NCBI RefSeq assembly: GCF_037126465.1
Contig: NC_088206.1
Span: forward strand, 56,772,841-56,836,840
DNA from: Ornithodoros turicata
Lineage: Eukaryota > Arthropoda > Arachnida > Ixodida > Argasidae
Direction: 5' to 3'
Length of the DNA: 64,000 bases
Shown here: in pieces, positions 34,129 to 45,633 of the stretch
How positions within the stretch are numbered: the stretch's first letter is position 1
How the letters are laid out: each line of letters starts with the position of its first letter
Program-made: the position numbers and the translations under genes
The notes under the pieces: generated by a model
What the model was told of the DNA's origin: nothing
Database searches by the model: none
The model's input: only the letters and a program-made list of their open reading frames with translations

Positions 34129-34329
34129 CTACGGCAAGGTGTTGCATAGAGAAGTGTGGTCTGTAGTCCTTGCACCCAGAATCTTTGGAAGGGTAAGTGG
34201 CCGGCTGTCCAGTGTGGAGAGACGCTTTTCTAGGATCTTCCTCTCGTCCTCATATTTCGTGCAGTGCAGTAGTAGATGGATGTCGTCTTCGCTTGTGTGG
34301 CATTGTCTACATGTAGGGTCGTCGGTCAT
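34129..34329 (-). pseudogene. Non-LTR retrotransposon ORF2 C-terminus
   Basis: A 66-residue open frame with C7-x2-C10-x7-H18-x4-C23 (TCRQC then IHLLLHC), then ERKILEKRL and LDSRPLTLPKILG. It aligns with the other LINE ends at 12, 18 and 49 kb. A stop at 34129-34131 falls about 20 residues before the family end; the frame continues recognisably to about 34085. The minisatellite starts directly at its truncated 5' side (about 34330). Confidence 0.8.
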
Positions 34330-34330
34330 A

Positions 34331-36540
34331 ACTATTCGGTCCGGTTTATCACGATTAGCTTCGTATATTCGCGCCGAGTTTATAACTATTCGCTTCGTTT
34401 ATTTATTTTACCCCCAAGGCCCAAACGGGCACTACAGAGGGGAGTGGTAAAAAAAAGAAGAAAAAAAAAGAAAAACGTCTACATAACTATTTGCTTCGAG
34501 TATACATAACTATACGCTTCGGGTTTATAACTATTAGCTTCGTATTCGCTTCATATTCACGTCAGTTACATGGCTATTCGTTTCGTATTCGATTCACTTG
34601 CATTTGCTTAATGCACACTTGCTTCGAGTATAAAGTTATTCGCTTCGGTTACATAACTATTCGCTTCGTATTTGCTTCGTTTACATAACTATTTGCTTCG
34701 TACTTACTTCGAGTATGCATAACTATACGCTTCGCTTCCACTACAGGTTTATAACTGTTAGCTTCGTATTCGCTTCATATTCACGTCGGTTACATAACGA
34801 TATTCGCTTCGTATTCGATTCGGTTACATAAGTATTTGCTTAATTCACACTTGCTTCGGGTATAAAGTTATTCGTTTCAGTTACATAACTATTCTCTTCG
34901 TATTTGCTTCGTTTACAACATAAGTATTTGCTTCGTGCTTACTTCGAGTATGCATACCTATATGCTTTGCTTTTGCTTCGAGTGTATCACTATTAGCTTC
35001 GTACTCGCTTCGTATTCACATCGGTTACATACCTATATTCGCTTCGCATTCATGTCGGTTACATAACTATATTTGCTTCGCATTCGATTCGGTTACATAA
35101 GTAGTTGCTTAATTCACATTTCCTTCGGGTATAAAGTTATTCGCATCGGTTACATAACTATTCGCTTCGTATTTTCTTCGTTTACATAACTATTTGCTTC
35201 GTACTTACTACGAGTATGTATAGGTATACGCTTACGCTTCGCTTTTGCTTCGGGTTTATAACTACTAGCTTCGTATTCGCTTCATATTCACGTCAGTTAC
35301 ATAACTAGATTCGCTTCGTATTCGATTCAGTTACGTAAGTATTTGCTTAATTCACATTTGCTTCGGGTATAAAGTTATTCGCTTCAGGTATAAAGTTATT
35401 CGCTTCGGTTACATAACTATTCTCTTCGTATTTGCTTCGTTTACAACATAAATATTTGCTTCGTGCTTATGCATACCTATACGCTTTGCTTTTGCTTCGA
35501 GTTTATCACTATTAGCTTCGTACTCGCTTCGTATTCGAATCGGTTACATCAATATTTCTTTTGCTTCGGGTATAAAGTTATTCGCTTCGGTTACATAACT
35601 ATTCTCTTCGTATTTGCTTCCTTTACAACATAACTATTTACTTCGTACTTACTTCGAGTATGCATACCTATACGCTTTGCTTGAGCTTCGAGTTTATAAC
35701 TATTAGCTTCATACTCGCTTCGTATCCAATTCGGTTCCATAGGTATTTGCTTAATTCACATTTGCTTTGGGTATAATGTTATTCGCTTCGGTTACATAAC
35801 TATTCGCTTGGTATTTGCTTCGTTTACATAACTATTTGCTTAGTACTTATATACTTCGGGTATATGCTTCACTTTTGCTTCGGGTTGATAAGTATTAGCT
35901 TCGTATTCGCTTCATATTCACACCGGTTACATACCTATATTCGCTTCGCATTCGATTCGGTTACATAAGTATTTGCTTAATTCACATTTGCTTCGGGTAT
36001 GAAAGTTATTCGCTTCCCATTCGCTTCGGTTACATAACTACTCGCTTCGTATTTGCTTCGTTTACATGACTATTTGCTTTGCAGTGTACCACCTCAGCGG
36101 CGGTAAATCGCCCACCTCATCATCATAAAAATGTATGTGTGTGTGTGTTGCTTCGTACCTGCTTCGAGTATGCATAACATACGCTTTGATTAAAAGAACG
36201 AAAAACCGAGAGACACGGGACACGTAGACAAACACGTTGTGAAATGTTTGTCTACGTGTACCTTGTCTCTCGGTTATTCGTTCTTTTAATCATCATGCAC
36301 CAGTTAGTCTGCGCCCTCTCCCTTTCGTCGATATACGCTTCGCTTTCTTTTGGGGTTTGTAACTATTAGCTTCGTATTCGCTTTGAGTTTACAAGTATTT
36401 GCTTCATATTGACGTCGGTTACATAACTATAGTCTCTTCGTATTCGCTTCGTTTACATAACTATTCGCTTCGTATATTTGCTTCGTTCACATAACTCTTT
36501 GCTTCGTACTCTCTCCGGGTTTATAGCTATCAAGTGTCGC
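34331..36540 (+). repeat. 2.2-kb TTCGCTTCGGTTACATAACTA minisatellite
   Basis: Units of roughly 20-30 bp built from ATTCGCTTCG, GTTTACATAACTATT and TTGCTTCGTA. They are organised into a longer unit that begins at TATAACTATTAGCTTCG and recurs at about 34506, 34745, 34980, 35250, 35500, 35690, 35880 and 36360 (spacing about 190-270 bp, larger across the insertion). Internal order (TTAGCTTCGTATTC, CACGTCGGTTACAT, TTGCTTAATTCACA, GGGTATAAAGTTATTC) is conserved. It is interrupted by a hairpin at 36187-36292 and a short foreign stretch at about 36080-36150. Confidence 0.9.
36187..36292. mobile_element. 106-bp hairpin inserted in the minisatellite
   Basis: TGATTAAAAGAACGAAAAAC with CGAGAGACACGGG and CACGTAGACAAACA pairs with its complement in the right half, with few mismatches. 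The right flank (CATGCACCAGTTAGTCTGCG) is also foreign to the satellite, so it may be the end of a larger retroelement. Clearly younger than the array. Confidence 0.7.
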
Positions 36541-39500
36541 TTGCCCCATTTCAACGTACGCACTTTGTTAATTTTTTCATTAGTCAAAGAAAAAGTTTCA
36601 GAAAGGGAAAGATATCTCGCCTTTGCATGGCAATGAGGCGAAAGAAGGCTATGTACGATCAATCCCAGTTTCAAGGGAGCATCGAAGGACTATGAGGAAA
36701 GTGACCGTAGCACGCTTGCCTTTCTTATTAAGAAAAAAGTAAAACAAAAGAAAACACGAAGACAGAAGGAAAAAACACAAAGTTCTTATAGTCATGTCGT
36801 CAATTGAATCAATTTTGTAGTCAATTTAGCCACTAAATCCACGCCAGGTGGTAAAACGGAATGGTGTCTTATCGTAAACACAACATTTTCATACACAAAC
36901 ACCAACAAGAGTCGAGGTTCACAAGAACACACAATTTTAGCGTGAAAGTCATTCCGTTCAAGAGCGCGTCCACATGCAGTTGTTTTGCACAGCATCCAGC
37001 CCTGCAGGCAGCAGTTTGTTACCACTGCTGTAATGCTGTATACTGAGTGGGGGCGGCAAGCTGCCCTCAACGACACCACCACCGATAGGAAAGGAATGGA
37101 AAAACGAAAACCTCACCTCCACTACCAACGAGCCCGTCTGTATTTTCTACGGATGCCGGTGACGACGGTGACGACGACGACGACGATGATGAAGAAAAAT
37201 GGGGAATGTCGGGCTCGCTACCCCATGGGGCACACCTACACAGAGTTGGTTAAAAAAGGGGGAAAACGCGTCAAGGAGAAAAGAAGGAATACATCTCGAT
37301 ATTTTTATTTTTCAATCAATCAATCAGAAAAGAAGAAAGAACAATAAACAAGGAAAGAAAGTAACAACTAGCGGGGTAAGTCACAGTTCTGTCGTGAAAA
37401 ACGAATTCTTTTACGACTAGATCACTTCGCGCGAATAGTAATGGATCAGTCTTATTTCGTGCAGGCGTGATGCGCTTTCCATTTGAAATTTCCTTTCACT
37501 TTGAAAACTCATCGCAAATAGTTTCAGCTAAGGTGTCGTTGCTGCCATTACCATTAGTAGTTATGCTATACTGCCTGTCACCAACTGGTAGTGCTTGTCA
37601 ACACCAATGACATTTGAAAGTAGTGATTGCCTGACCGTAACAGAATACGATAAAATGCGGGCAGGACAGTGTCGGGGACACTACCGCTATGAATACGACA
37701 GTGTCGGTTTTTGACGCCGTCTCAAGTTCGAGGTCGGAAGCGGAGCTAGTATCTGTGATCTATCGCGCAATAGTGTTGCCACGGTCTGCCACGTGCCTTC
37801 GTCCATTGTATACCAATAGCAGTAGCCTTTTTAAGTCTATCCTAATTTCGTTAAGCTCGATTTCACGGAGAGGCACCGCCCTCCCACACACACACACATA
37901 CTAGCCGCCGATGAAGATATGATGGTGATGGTGATGTGATAAAGAAAAAAAATGGAGATGCGGATGAAGACGTATTCTGCGTCAAAATCGCCAATAAACT
38001 AAAAAATATATTACAATAAGGTGAACGTACTGAATGAGTGAATGCTTACTGGGACGTCTTTGAATGCTTGTGACGTCGCTCCAATACTGAACGTTATGTT
38101 GTCTCGCTGGTTAAACAATGACGCTCTCGATGAATTGCATGCCTGTCATGTTACAAAGTAGTCTCAACAAAACAAATAAAAAAAACAGTAAAAGGTACAT
38201 AAAACGCACAAAGGGGAAACGCAAGGCGATCGATTGGAGAAAAGCATTTTCTCGATCTTCTACCAATAGATATGTGAAATAGTTGTATCGTCTTCCTAAC
38301 AGAGGACCAACAATTTTACTTTATTTCTTGGAGTACATGTACGTTTGAGCACAGACGTACGCAGACATCCAACCAGACAAGGATAAAAGGTTTCCCGTTT
38401 CACGCCCATCGTATAGCTATCCTACTCTTTCGGTCCCCGTTTTTCTTCTTATTTTTTTGTTCTCAGTTCACGCACACAAATCAACGAGAGCCCTATTCAC
38501 AGAACTTGCCCCTGTACATAATACGATACACGCATAATACCCGCAGAAACGAACACAATCCGCCCCAGCCTCTTGAAAAACAGAGAAAGAAAATATAACA
38601 CGAGAGGGAAGAGCGTCGATAAAAGTTTCCAACATACACGCGAACAATGGCGACGTCCCACCATTGTAGCAATCCCTTCTGCGTTAAAAAGTATTTTTCC
38701 GCTCCGCTAACGCAGCTCGCAAGCCACGTTAGGCCCAACTATGACGAACACTGACAACGACGGTGACGAGAGCAACCTGCTCTCTGAGGGGACGAGGGCT
38801 CGGATCTGAAACATGATAGAAGAAAGTTTCCAATGGGTTCGGATAACCAGAGAGGTTTACGTCGCAGAGTCATCCTTGCGTGATGAGTTTCACTATGACA
38901 GCCGAATAGAGAGGCTGTGCCCGGCCTTCTGCAGGGAATGCGCGGAAGGACACAGTATCGCGTCCGCGATGGATGAATGGGCGTATGATATGGAGTGTGC
39001 AGATAGGGAAGAGTATCGCACGGCGGAAGTACATACACGGGGAGATCTAGGGCTCTGTCTTCGAGAGCATGCTGTGGGTGCGTCCAGGTCAAAGCGAGAC
39101 GCAGAAAAGAATCAGGTGGGAGGACAGGGATGTTTTAGTAGCACGTGTACGATGTATAGGGCTGTTGCGCTAAAGTATGGGGAGCGCCACTCTGACCCCT
39201 ACCGTCGGAATGCTACGACACGCGGCCGCTCTCGCCCCGTATGCATAACTGATAGCAACGGGTAGGACGCGTCAAAGAGTGCGCCGTTCTTTTTTTTTTT
39301 TTTTTCCAAATCGAATTCTACTCGAATGAAATCGAACTCTACTAAAAATCGCAAACTGCTGTTGTGTCGTACGCATAGCAGCAAGAAGATGGCTACGGCA
39401 AAAACTTGCCCGCCCAAGAAAATTCCCCGGAAAAGATGTCCCCGAAAGAAATGTCCCCGACTGGCAGCGCTATTCCGGCTGCCGGCGATATGCAGGTGGC

Positions 39501-40063
39501 TGTATTATCTTTTGTACTCCATAAATAGCTAATTCTTAAAATATGAAGCCCTGAAATAATTATTCCTGACTTCTGCCACTGTTTACCTTTTTCAGTCATA
39601 GACTTTCATTGCTGCTATGCAATATCCAGCACCAGTAATATGAGCACCCTGCGAATTAATCTTTGCCACGTTCTTGTTAAGCCTGAGTTTTCTCAGAATG
39701 AAATTTATACTTTGGCACCCCCAGTGCACCAGAGAAGCACACTAAACACCCTAACAAACAGCGTCATTCGCGACATACACGCGTTCTGCATATGCACATC
39801 GTGCCGCGCAGTGTCGTCTGCTAGGGAGCGGCCGTGTGTTGAAAAGGTCGCCACTAGCGGCGCTGACACACAAAGTTTGCTTCGCCACCTGGCCCAGCGC
39901 AACAGGCCTTAAGAGGAAGAAAAATGACTGGATCTCTGGGCATTGTGCTAAACGCGTTTAAATGCAGTAGCATTATAGGGTCAGCGTTTGGTCAAATTTT
40001 TGGTCACATGGTCACTGTCACGTGGTTCTATATATCTACGGACGGACCTGCACCGTATTTAGC
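36541..40063. other. No supported gene
   Basis: Includes a GAC/GAT microsatellite (about 37155-37195), a CA-run near 37887-37898 and a T-run at 39290-39306. ORFs of 150 codons (38813-39265, plus) and 117 codons (38739-39092, minus) overlap each other and match nothing. Otherwise spacer. Confidence 0.45.
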
Positions 40064-40682
40064 TCTAGCTCCAAAGGAGTAAATTAGGGAGCAATTACAG
40101 CTCATCGTTCCGTAGATTGCAATAGGCTACGACAGTACGTCTCTGCGCATGAGAGAAAGAAAGGTTGGCGAAAGCACTTGACAAAGCGTCTGTCTACTCA
40201 GAAAGCAGCAATAAAGGGGTATTCGCAGACGGGCCACAACACTATGGTGAAAAAGATGAAGCAACGTGGACCTGGTGCTTCTCTAAGATCTCGCTGTTGC
40301 CGGCCTCATAGAGGTGGGCAACGTCACGACTAACGCTCTGGGGGAATGTGCGTCCTGGGCCGACTTCTAATGGAAGCAACGTTGACCTCACGTGCAGTTG
40401 TTGTGGTATCTTATTTGAGAGCGATCTAACGAGACCGTTCTACGTGCACGAGGGGAAAGGGAAAAGCGGAGGGGCTGCGCGAAGCGCTGACCTACTTGCA
40501 TAGCGTATTACTCCCCATTTTAGTTTCCCTATCCTGACATTACTCCTCAGCACTGCAAATAGTCTCTCACCTTCGCATACACTTCCATGCATGTAGTGCA
40601 GAAAAGTACCAATATGGATCTGACAATGCAGCTGTAGTCCATAAAAGGAGTAAAATCACTCCTATTTCCCCCTTAGGGTCTA
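40064..40682. mobile_element. GGAGTAAA-type element with SINE insertion
   Basis: Outer parts match 7739-8245: CAAAGGAGTAAATTAGGGAG on the left, ATTACTCCCCATTTTAGTTT and AAAAGGAGTAAAATCACTCC toward the right end. The ends are degraded. A SINE tail fragment lies inside (40290-40378). Confidence 0.6.
40290..40378 (-). mobile_element. SINE tail fragment
   Basis: CGGCCTCATAGAGGTGGGCA, ACGTCACGACTAACGCTC and GCGTCCTGGGCCGACTTC match the minus-strand SINE at 23616-23879; head missing. Confidence 0.8.
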
Positions 40683-40728
40683 GGTAGGAGGTGCAACCCT
40701 TGGCGTTTTACGCGTGAAATCTTGTTGT

Positions 40729-40800
40729 AGGCCGGGCCGGCCCGGGCCCAGCCCGTACCCGACTGTTTCCATGCTCAGGCTCGGTCCCATCCCGCCTCTG
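40729..40800. repeat. GCCCGG-rich stretch, left
   Basis: GGCCGGGCCGGCCCGGGCCC followed by AGCCCGTACCCGACTG. The same vocabulary recurs at 41541-41660. Such clusters look like subterminal repeats of a hAT-like element, but I found no matching TIR or TSD pair. Confidence 0.5.
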
Positions 40801-41540
40801 CTTTATGTGTTCTCGAGGCTCGGAGGCGTATTTAGATTTACTAATGAGCACAAATGGTACTGTGGTACTGTGATGTTACACGTAAGGTTCGTCTGCGCAG
40901 TGTGGTAACATGTTGCACATGACGCAGGGTAGGAATGCGGATAATTTGGACCACCTGGGGTTCTTTTGACGTGCGCTATGCTCTGGTCTCTGCTCTCGTC
41001 TCCCTTCAAATCCGCTATCGAAAGAGCACAGCGCAGCGAGGAAAAGGACCCAGCTAATTGGTGGAGAGTGAGGATGTACGCTCTGTGTTTTACAGGCTGT
41101 GCTTCTCTGCCGGCAAGCCGCTGTGTGCTTGGTGCTTGCTTGCTTGGGAAGGCAGCGCGCAGTGGCGCGTGGGCGATATGTATGTACCTTGCGGATCAAG
41201 AGAGACTCATTTCCGCTCTATTGCGCATGCACCGGTGTTATTCCCCCTTCTCGAACACTCACGCGAATGAAATATGTCAGAACAGCTAACCTAACTGACC
41301 CTCGTGCCGAACTTGCTCAGCGCGCCCGCCACACCAAAGGTCCCCAAATGTGTGTGAGTGCACGTGTTAAATCCAGACCCATTACACAAAATAAGCATGA
41401 TCACATATAATAAAGTGATAGTTCTCAGATGAGAATACCATGATACACCGTGCCCAATGAAAAAAAAAAAAAAAAAAAAGGTGACATAAAATTCAGCTGT
41501 CCAGTCTCGCCAAATATATTGGCGTACATTCCCGACCATG

Positions 41541-41660
41541 GTTGGCGTTGTCAAGCCCGTACCCGGCCCGGGCCCGGTGGCTGAAACCCGAGCCCGGCCC
41601 AGGCCCGCATAAAAAACGCAAAGCCCGGCCCGGCCCGCGGGCCGGAAGTCGGGTTTAGAC
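41541..41660. repeat. GCCCGG-rich stretch, right
   Basis: GTTGTCAAGCCCGTACCCGG begins a 120-bp run of GCCCGG/CCGGGC words ending at GGAAGTCGGGTTT. It may be one end of a non-autonomous element whose other end I cannot place. An A-run lies nearby at 41460-41479. Confidence 0.5.
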
Positions 41661-43043
41661 CGGAAGTGGATAGACGAAGTATGGAGCGGAAAAGGCGCTT
41701 AATGCTAAAGCATTTCTCTCGCATTTTCTGCTAAATCGCTACTGATTTTTTTCATAAGAAGGCTACGAGAGCATCATAGATGTGGTTTTTGCAGGTAAGT
41801 TATATGGTATATATAGTAAGTTATTTCATTAGCTCTTTAGTTAGGGACCTTCGGGCAAAAGTGAGACAGCAGAGTGAGAGAGCATCTCGTTGAAAACCAA
41901 CCTGCAACAGACCTGCAACAACGGTCTCTATACACTGCCGTCATAGTTCTTTATAAAAGTCTGTAACGAATAAAAAAAAAAAAAAGATACCCTGTAGATC
42001 TTTGTGCCTATACGTATACATACAAGTTTCAAATACCTTACAAGTGCTTCACGTATTTGCCGTTGTTCTGCGCATCTACGTTTTTTGCGCAAAGTCTTCT
42101 ATGAAATTGAAATGGAATACTGTACTGCAATGTCAAAGAAAGCAACATTTTTAGTATTGGTGTTGGAAATTGTGCCCGCACGCATAGCTGCGTGCTTCGT
42201 GCTTAACCAAGCTTCATTAAAGGTAATGGAACAAAAAGAATACTAAATAAGTGTACAAAGGCTTTTTCTATTTCAATATTTTTATATGTCAATCAATCAA
42301 TCCATCAGTCGATCCATCGATTTGAAGCCTTCCGTCGCATTCTCATTTTCAACATGTTGCATGCGCTCTTTAGAACCTGACAGCTAGCCGAAGTTTTACA
42401 GCATCAGAAGAAACACTGCAGAAATTACGACGTCCCACAACGAAACAGCACAGTACGAAGAGAAGATCACAGCCCTCATTCGACCAGGCCCTTAGGTATC
42501 ACAGCCACCACAACGTTACAGAAACGCACAATATGAAAGCACCATCGGACGAGCCTCGGGCAAAAGACGTGTTCATTGTCGATGAGCGCACGGCCGATTT
42601 GTAACCAGTGCTGTACCAAAATGAATCGCTTTGTGGCCGCCAATGGACTGGAAACATCGCGGTGGTGGCGGGGGACGAGAACGCTGGGGGAACAGCCATG
42701 GGAGGAGGGGAATTTCCACCGGAGGGAAAGACATCGTAAGGGTGGGAGGATTTTCTGCGCGGATGCCTTTCAATGAGCGCAGCACAGCTTGTGTGGACAG
42801 AGGGGTTCACAAGCACCCAAGGGTCAAAGTGTATGCGTGTAAGCCTCTTGGTGTATACGATAGCTGCTCTAGGGATCTCCCGCTATTAAATGCTTGGAGT
42901 TGCTCACGCAACCGTGAAAACGTCCCTGAATATCTTTTTAATTAGTCAATCGATTTGTGCAGAACTATGCATTTAAAGGGAGCGCACAAGTGCAAAAATT
43001 TCTGCTCGCGGAATGAAGGAAGCTGGTACCTTGACACCAACGC
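41661..43043. other. No gene seen
   Basis: Overlapping ORFs near 42499-42945 (about 105 codons on both strands) match nothing. ATCAATCA repeats occur at about 42291-42320. Confidence 0.45.
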
Positions 43044-43316
43044 AGAAGGAACGGGATTCATCGGTTACGTCGTTCGTGAGTGAAAGAACCCGCAGTTTCC
43101 CTCTTGCTCTCCTTCCCAAGAAGGCCGACAATGCGGAGCGGACTCTCATTGGTCCTCCTCAGACCGTTTGTCCAATCATGGTGGGAGATAGTTTGAGGAG
43201 ACCAATCCGAGGCCTCTCCGCATTGTCGCGCTTCTTGAGAAGGAGAGGGAAAGCTTAAAGTGTGGTTTCTCTCGCCCATAAATCAGGAACGGCGCAACCG
43301 ATGAATCCCGTTTCTT
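43044..43316. mobile_element. 273-bp foldback element
   Basis: AGAAGGAACGGGATTCATCG pairs with CGATGAATCCCGTTTCTT at the other end. Pairing continues inward through TCCCTCTTGCTCTCCTTC, GACAATGCGGAG and ATTGGTC with about 15% mismatch. No TSD is evident. Confidence 0.75.
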
Positions 43317-44636
43317 TTGTGTTAGCCTCAAGACAACCAGAAGAAAAGGTTGTTGGTGTCTTTCATTCTGCGAGGAGAGATCTCTGCCCTTTGTGCTACC
43401 TTTAAAATGTGTAAGAAGGCAACATGACCAGAATTCAGGGACACGACACAGAAAGCTGGCTTCGCAGGGTAGCAGATCACCATGCAAGAAAGCCAACTTC
43501 ACAGATTAGCCAGAGGAGATGTGAGGAGAAAAAATTCGGGGAAGGACGAAGAGGAGGGATAAGAAAAGAACTTTTAAGGTCATTTTAACAACACCGAGAG
43601 CACGCGGGGCACGCACGAGGACTCGTGCTCAGGTAGATTAAAAAAAAGAAAAGAAAAAATGCAATGCGTGGCTCCGAAATGGAAACATGCATCAAGCCTT
43701 TTGTGTTGATTGAATGTCGTTGCGAAATCAAAATTCGCACTACAGAAGCTCGTGAAGCGAAATGATTGGTCTGCGTGACAAAGGCAAGGTTAATATTAAT
43801 AATTGGTGGCGCCGACTATGATCATGAGCGACGCCACGGTACATAGATTGGTCTATTTCATGATGCAAAAGCAGCTATCGCTTTATGGTAACCTTTAGTG
43901 GAAATTAATAGATACGTGAACAATGTACTAAACAATAATTTCTATTGCAATTAAAAAAGAGTAGACAGGGACGTCCACAGATTGCTATCGAAGCACATGC
44001 AGCTGTCTTCTCTCCAAATAATCTAAATGATTAGACTCTTATAACTGGAGACGTATTTATATGTACGTATAGGCATGTCATTGGTTAAATAAGATAACCG
44101 TCACTCGCTTTACTACTTTTATGCTAGCTACTAATGCCCACAAATGCCCACCGGACCAGTGTCGACACGGCGGAAAACGCAGAGGGTTCCATTAGACTTC
44201 ATGAGGGAATGTCACCTCATAGAGACTGCTGGCCGGCATCAGCCCCCATCTCATCATCGTCTCTCAATGTGTGCGTGTGTGTGTATTTAACATGTGAACA
44301 TTGTGCAACCCTTTATTTCATGATGTTACATATTTGATAAATACCGTTACCGCCCCTATATATCTATATGTAAGTGGCAGGGCCTAATTTCGCCAACTGT
44401 GTCATATTCCTAATGACGTCATACGACACTGTGCAAAGATGCAGCCATCTGTTGTGCCATTTGTGAAGCCAGGAATTCAAAGAAGACGAAGAAGTAGCAC
44501 TTGAGACAGAAGAACAGACATTGGACTTGGAAAAAACTTTTTTTCTTCTGTATTTGTATTTGTAAAGGTTATATAATTTTCTGTGTTGCTCTACATGTCT
44601 TTTGGAGTATATCAAACTCCTGTTTTATTTTTGGCA
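43317..44636. other. No gene seen
   Basis: ORFs under 110 codons; a TG-run at about 44268-44284. Nothing recognised. Confidence 0.45.
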
Positions 44637-44644
44637 TTGTTCCT

Positions 44645-45625
44645 CATAGATTGAGAAGTTACCCGTCAAAAAGAACTCGTTACAAGTTAAGTTACCGCGT
44701 GCAAAAAGTAGTTAGTTAATAACGAAGTTAAGTTCAAGAAGAAGTTAAGAAGTTAAGTTAAGAAGTTAAGTTAAGAAGTCAAAAAGTTAATGACGAAGTT
44801 CTTCAGCATGAAATCTAACTCGCAGTTACTGAGTTACTTAACAAAAAGAACGAGTTACTTCCAAGTTACTCCGGACACAAAATAGCATTACGCAGGTGCA
44901 GCGCGCGAGCAGTTGAGCTAGACCTTGAGTTGCCTGCGGAGGAGTGCAACACGCTTAGATCGTTTTCCTTTATGCCCAACAATAGACGTCTCCCTGTTTG
45001 TAAATAAATGACGTCATAGTGTTCGACAGCGCCAAAATTTGGTAGAATTGAACTACGCTCGAAGCTAGAGGTGAACAAGGTCGCGCCCGAAAGCCACAGT
45101 CTTGAGGGGATTACGACATGACCCCTTGAATGGACGAGACCCTTGGTCCTACTTTTCTTTCAATGGGAGACAGTGAACAAGTGCCCGTTCGTGGAACCCA
45201 GCCGTACTTCCGCTTTGTTTCGGTTTCAGTCTGCCAACCAATATGTCATGATGACGTTTCTCTGGTAGAGGTTTATTCGAACGCTTTGCATCTTACCCCC
45301 TATGGGCGCACAATGGTTCAGCTTTATTTCAATGGCAGCAGTTCTTATTTCCTGAATAAAATACCGTCACTCATTGAATATCACGTTTTATGGCAAAATA
45401 TGCCATGAAGGAACCGCAGAGAAAGCAACAAAATGTGTGGACGTGAGTGAAAAGCGAGTTAAAAGTAACTTGGAACTTAACTTAAGTTACTTTGGCAAAG
45501 TTACCAAAAAAAGTTACCAAGGAACGAGTTCCCCTGAAAGTTACCACGGCGCAAAAGTACCGAGTTACGTTACAAGTTACCAAAAAAAGGAACTTAGTTA
45601 CAGTAACGAGTTACCTCGAACTCTG
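44645..45625. mobile_element. Non-autonomous hAT-like element, GAGTTACTT type
   Basis: A 981-bp element flanked by a perfect 8-bp TSD TTGTTCCT (44637-44644 and 45626-45633). The ends are weak inverted repeats, CATAGATTGAGAAGTTACC and (reverse complement) CAGAGTTCGAGGTAACTCG. Both ends are packed with AAGTTAAG, GAGTTAC and AAGTTACC words (44655-44870, 45450-45615). No transposase. Confidence 0.8.
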
Positions 45626-45633
45626 TTGTTCCT

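Noticed and set aside
34331..36540. CRISPR-like array
   Set aside because: Repeats and intervening parts are all variants of the same words; this is a eukaryotic minisatellite.
38813..39265. 150-codon plus-strand ORF overlapping a 117-codon minus ORF
   Set aside because: Both strands open over the same GC-richer patch; no family resemblance.
40729..41660. One hAT-like element bounded by the two GCCCGG clusters
   Set aside because: Orientation of the clusters does not give paired TIRs and no TSD was found.
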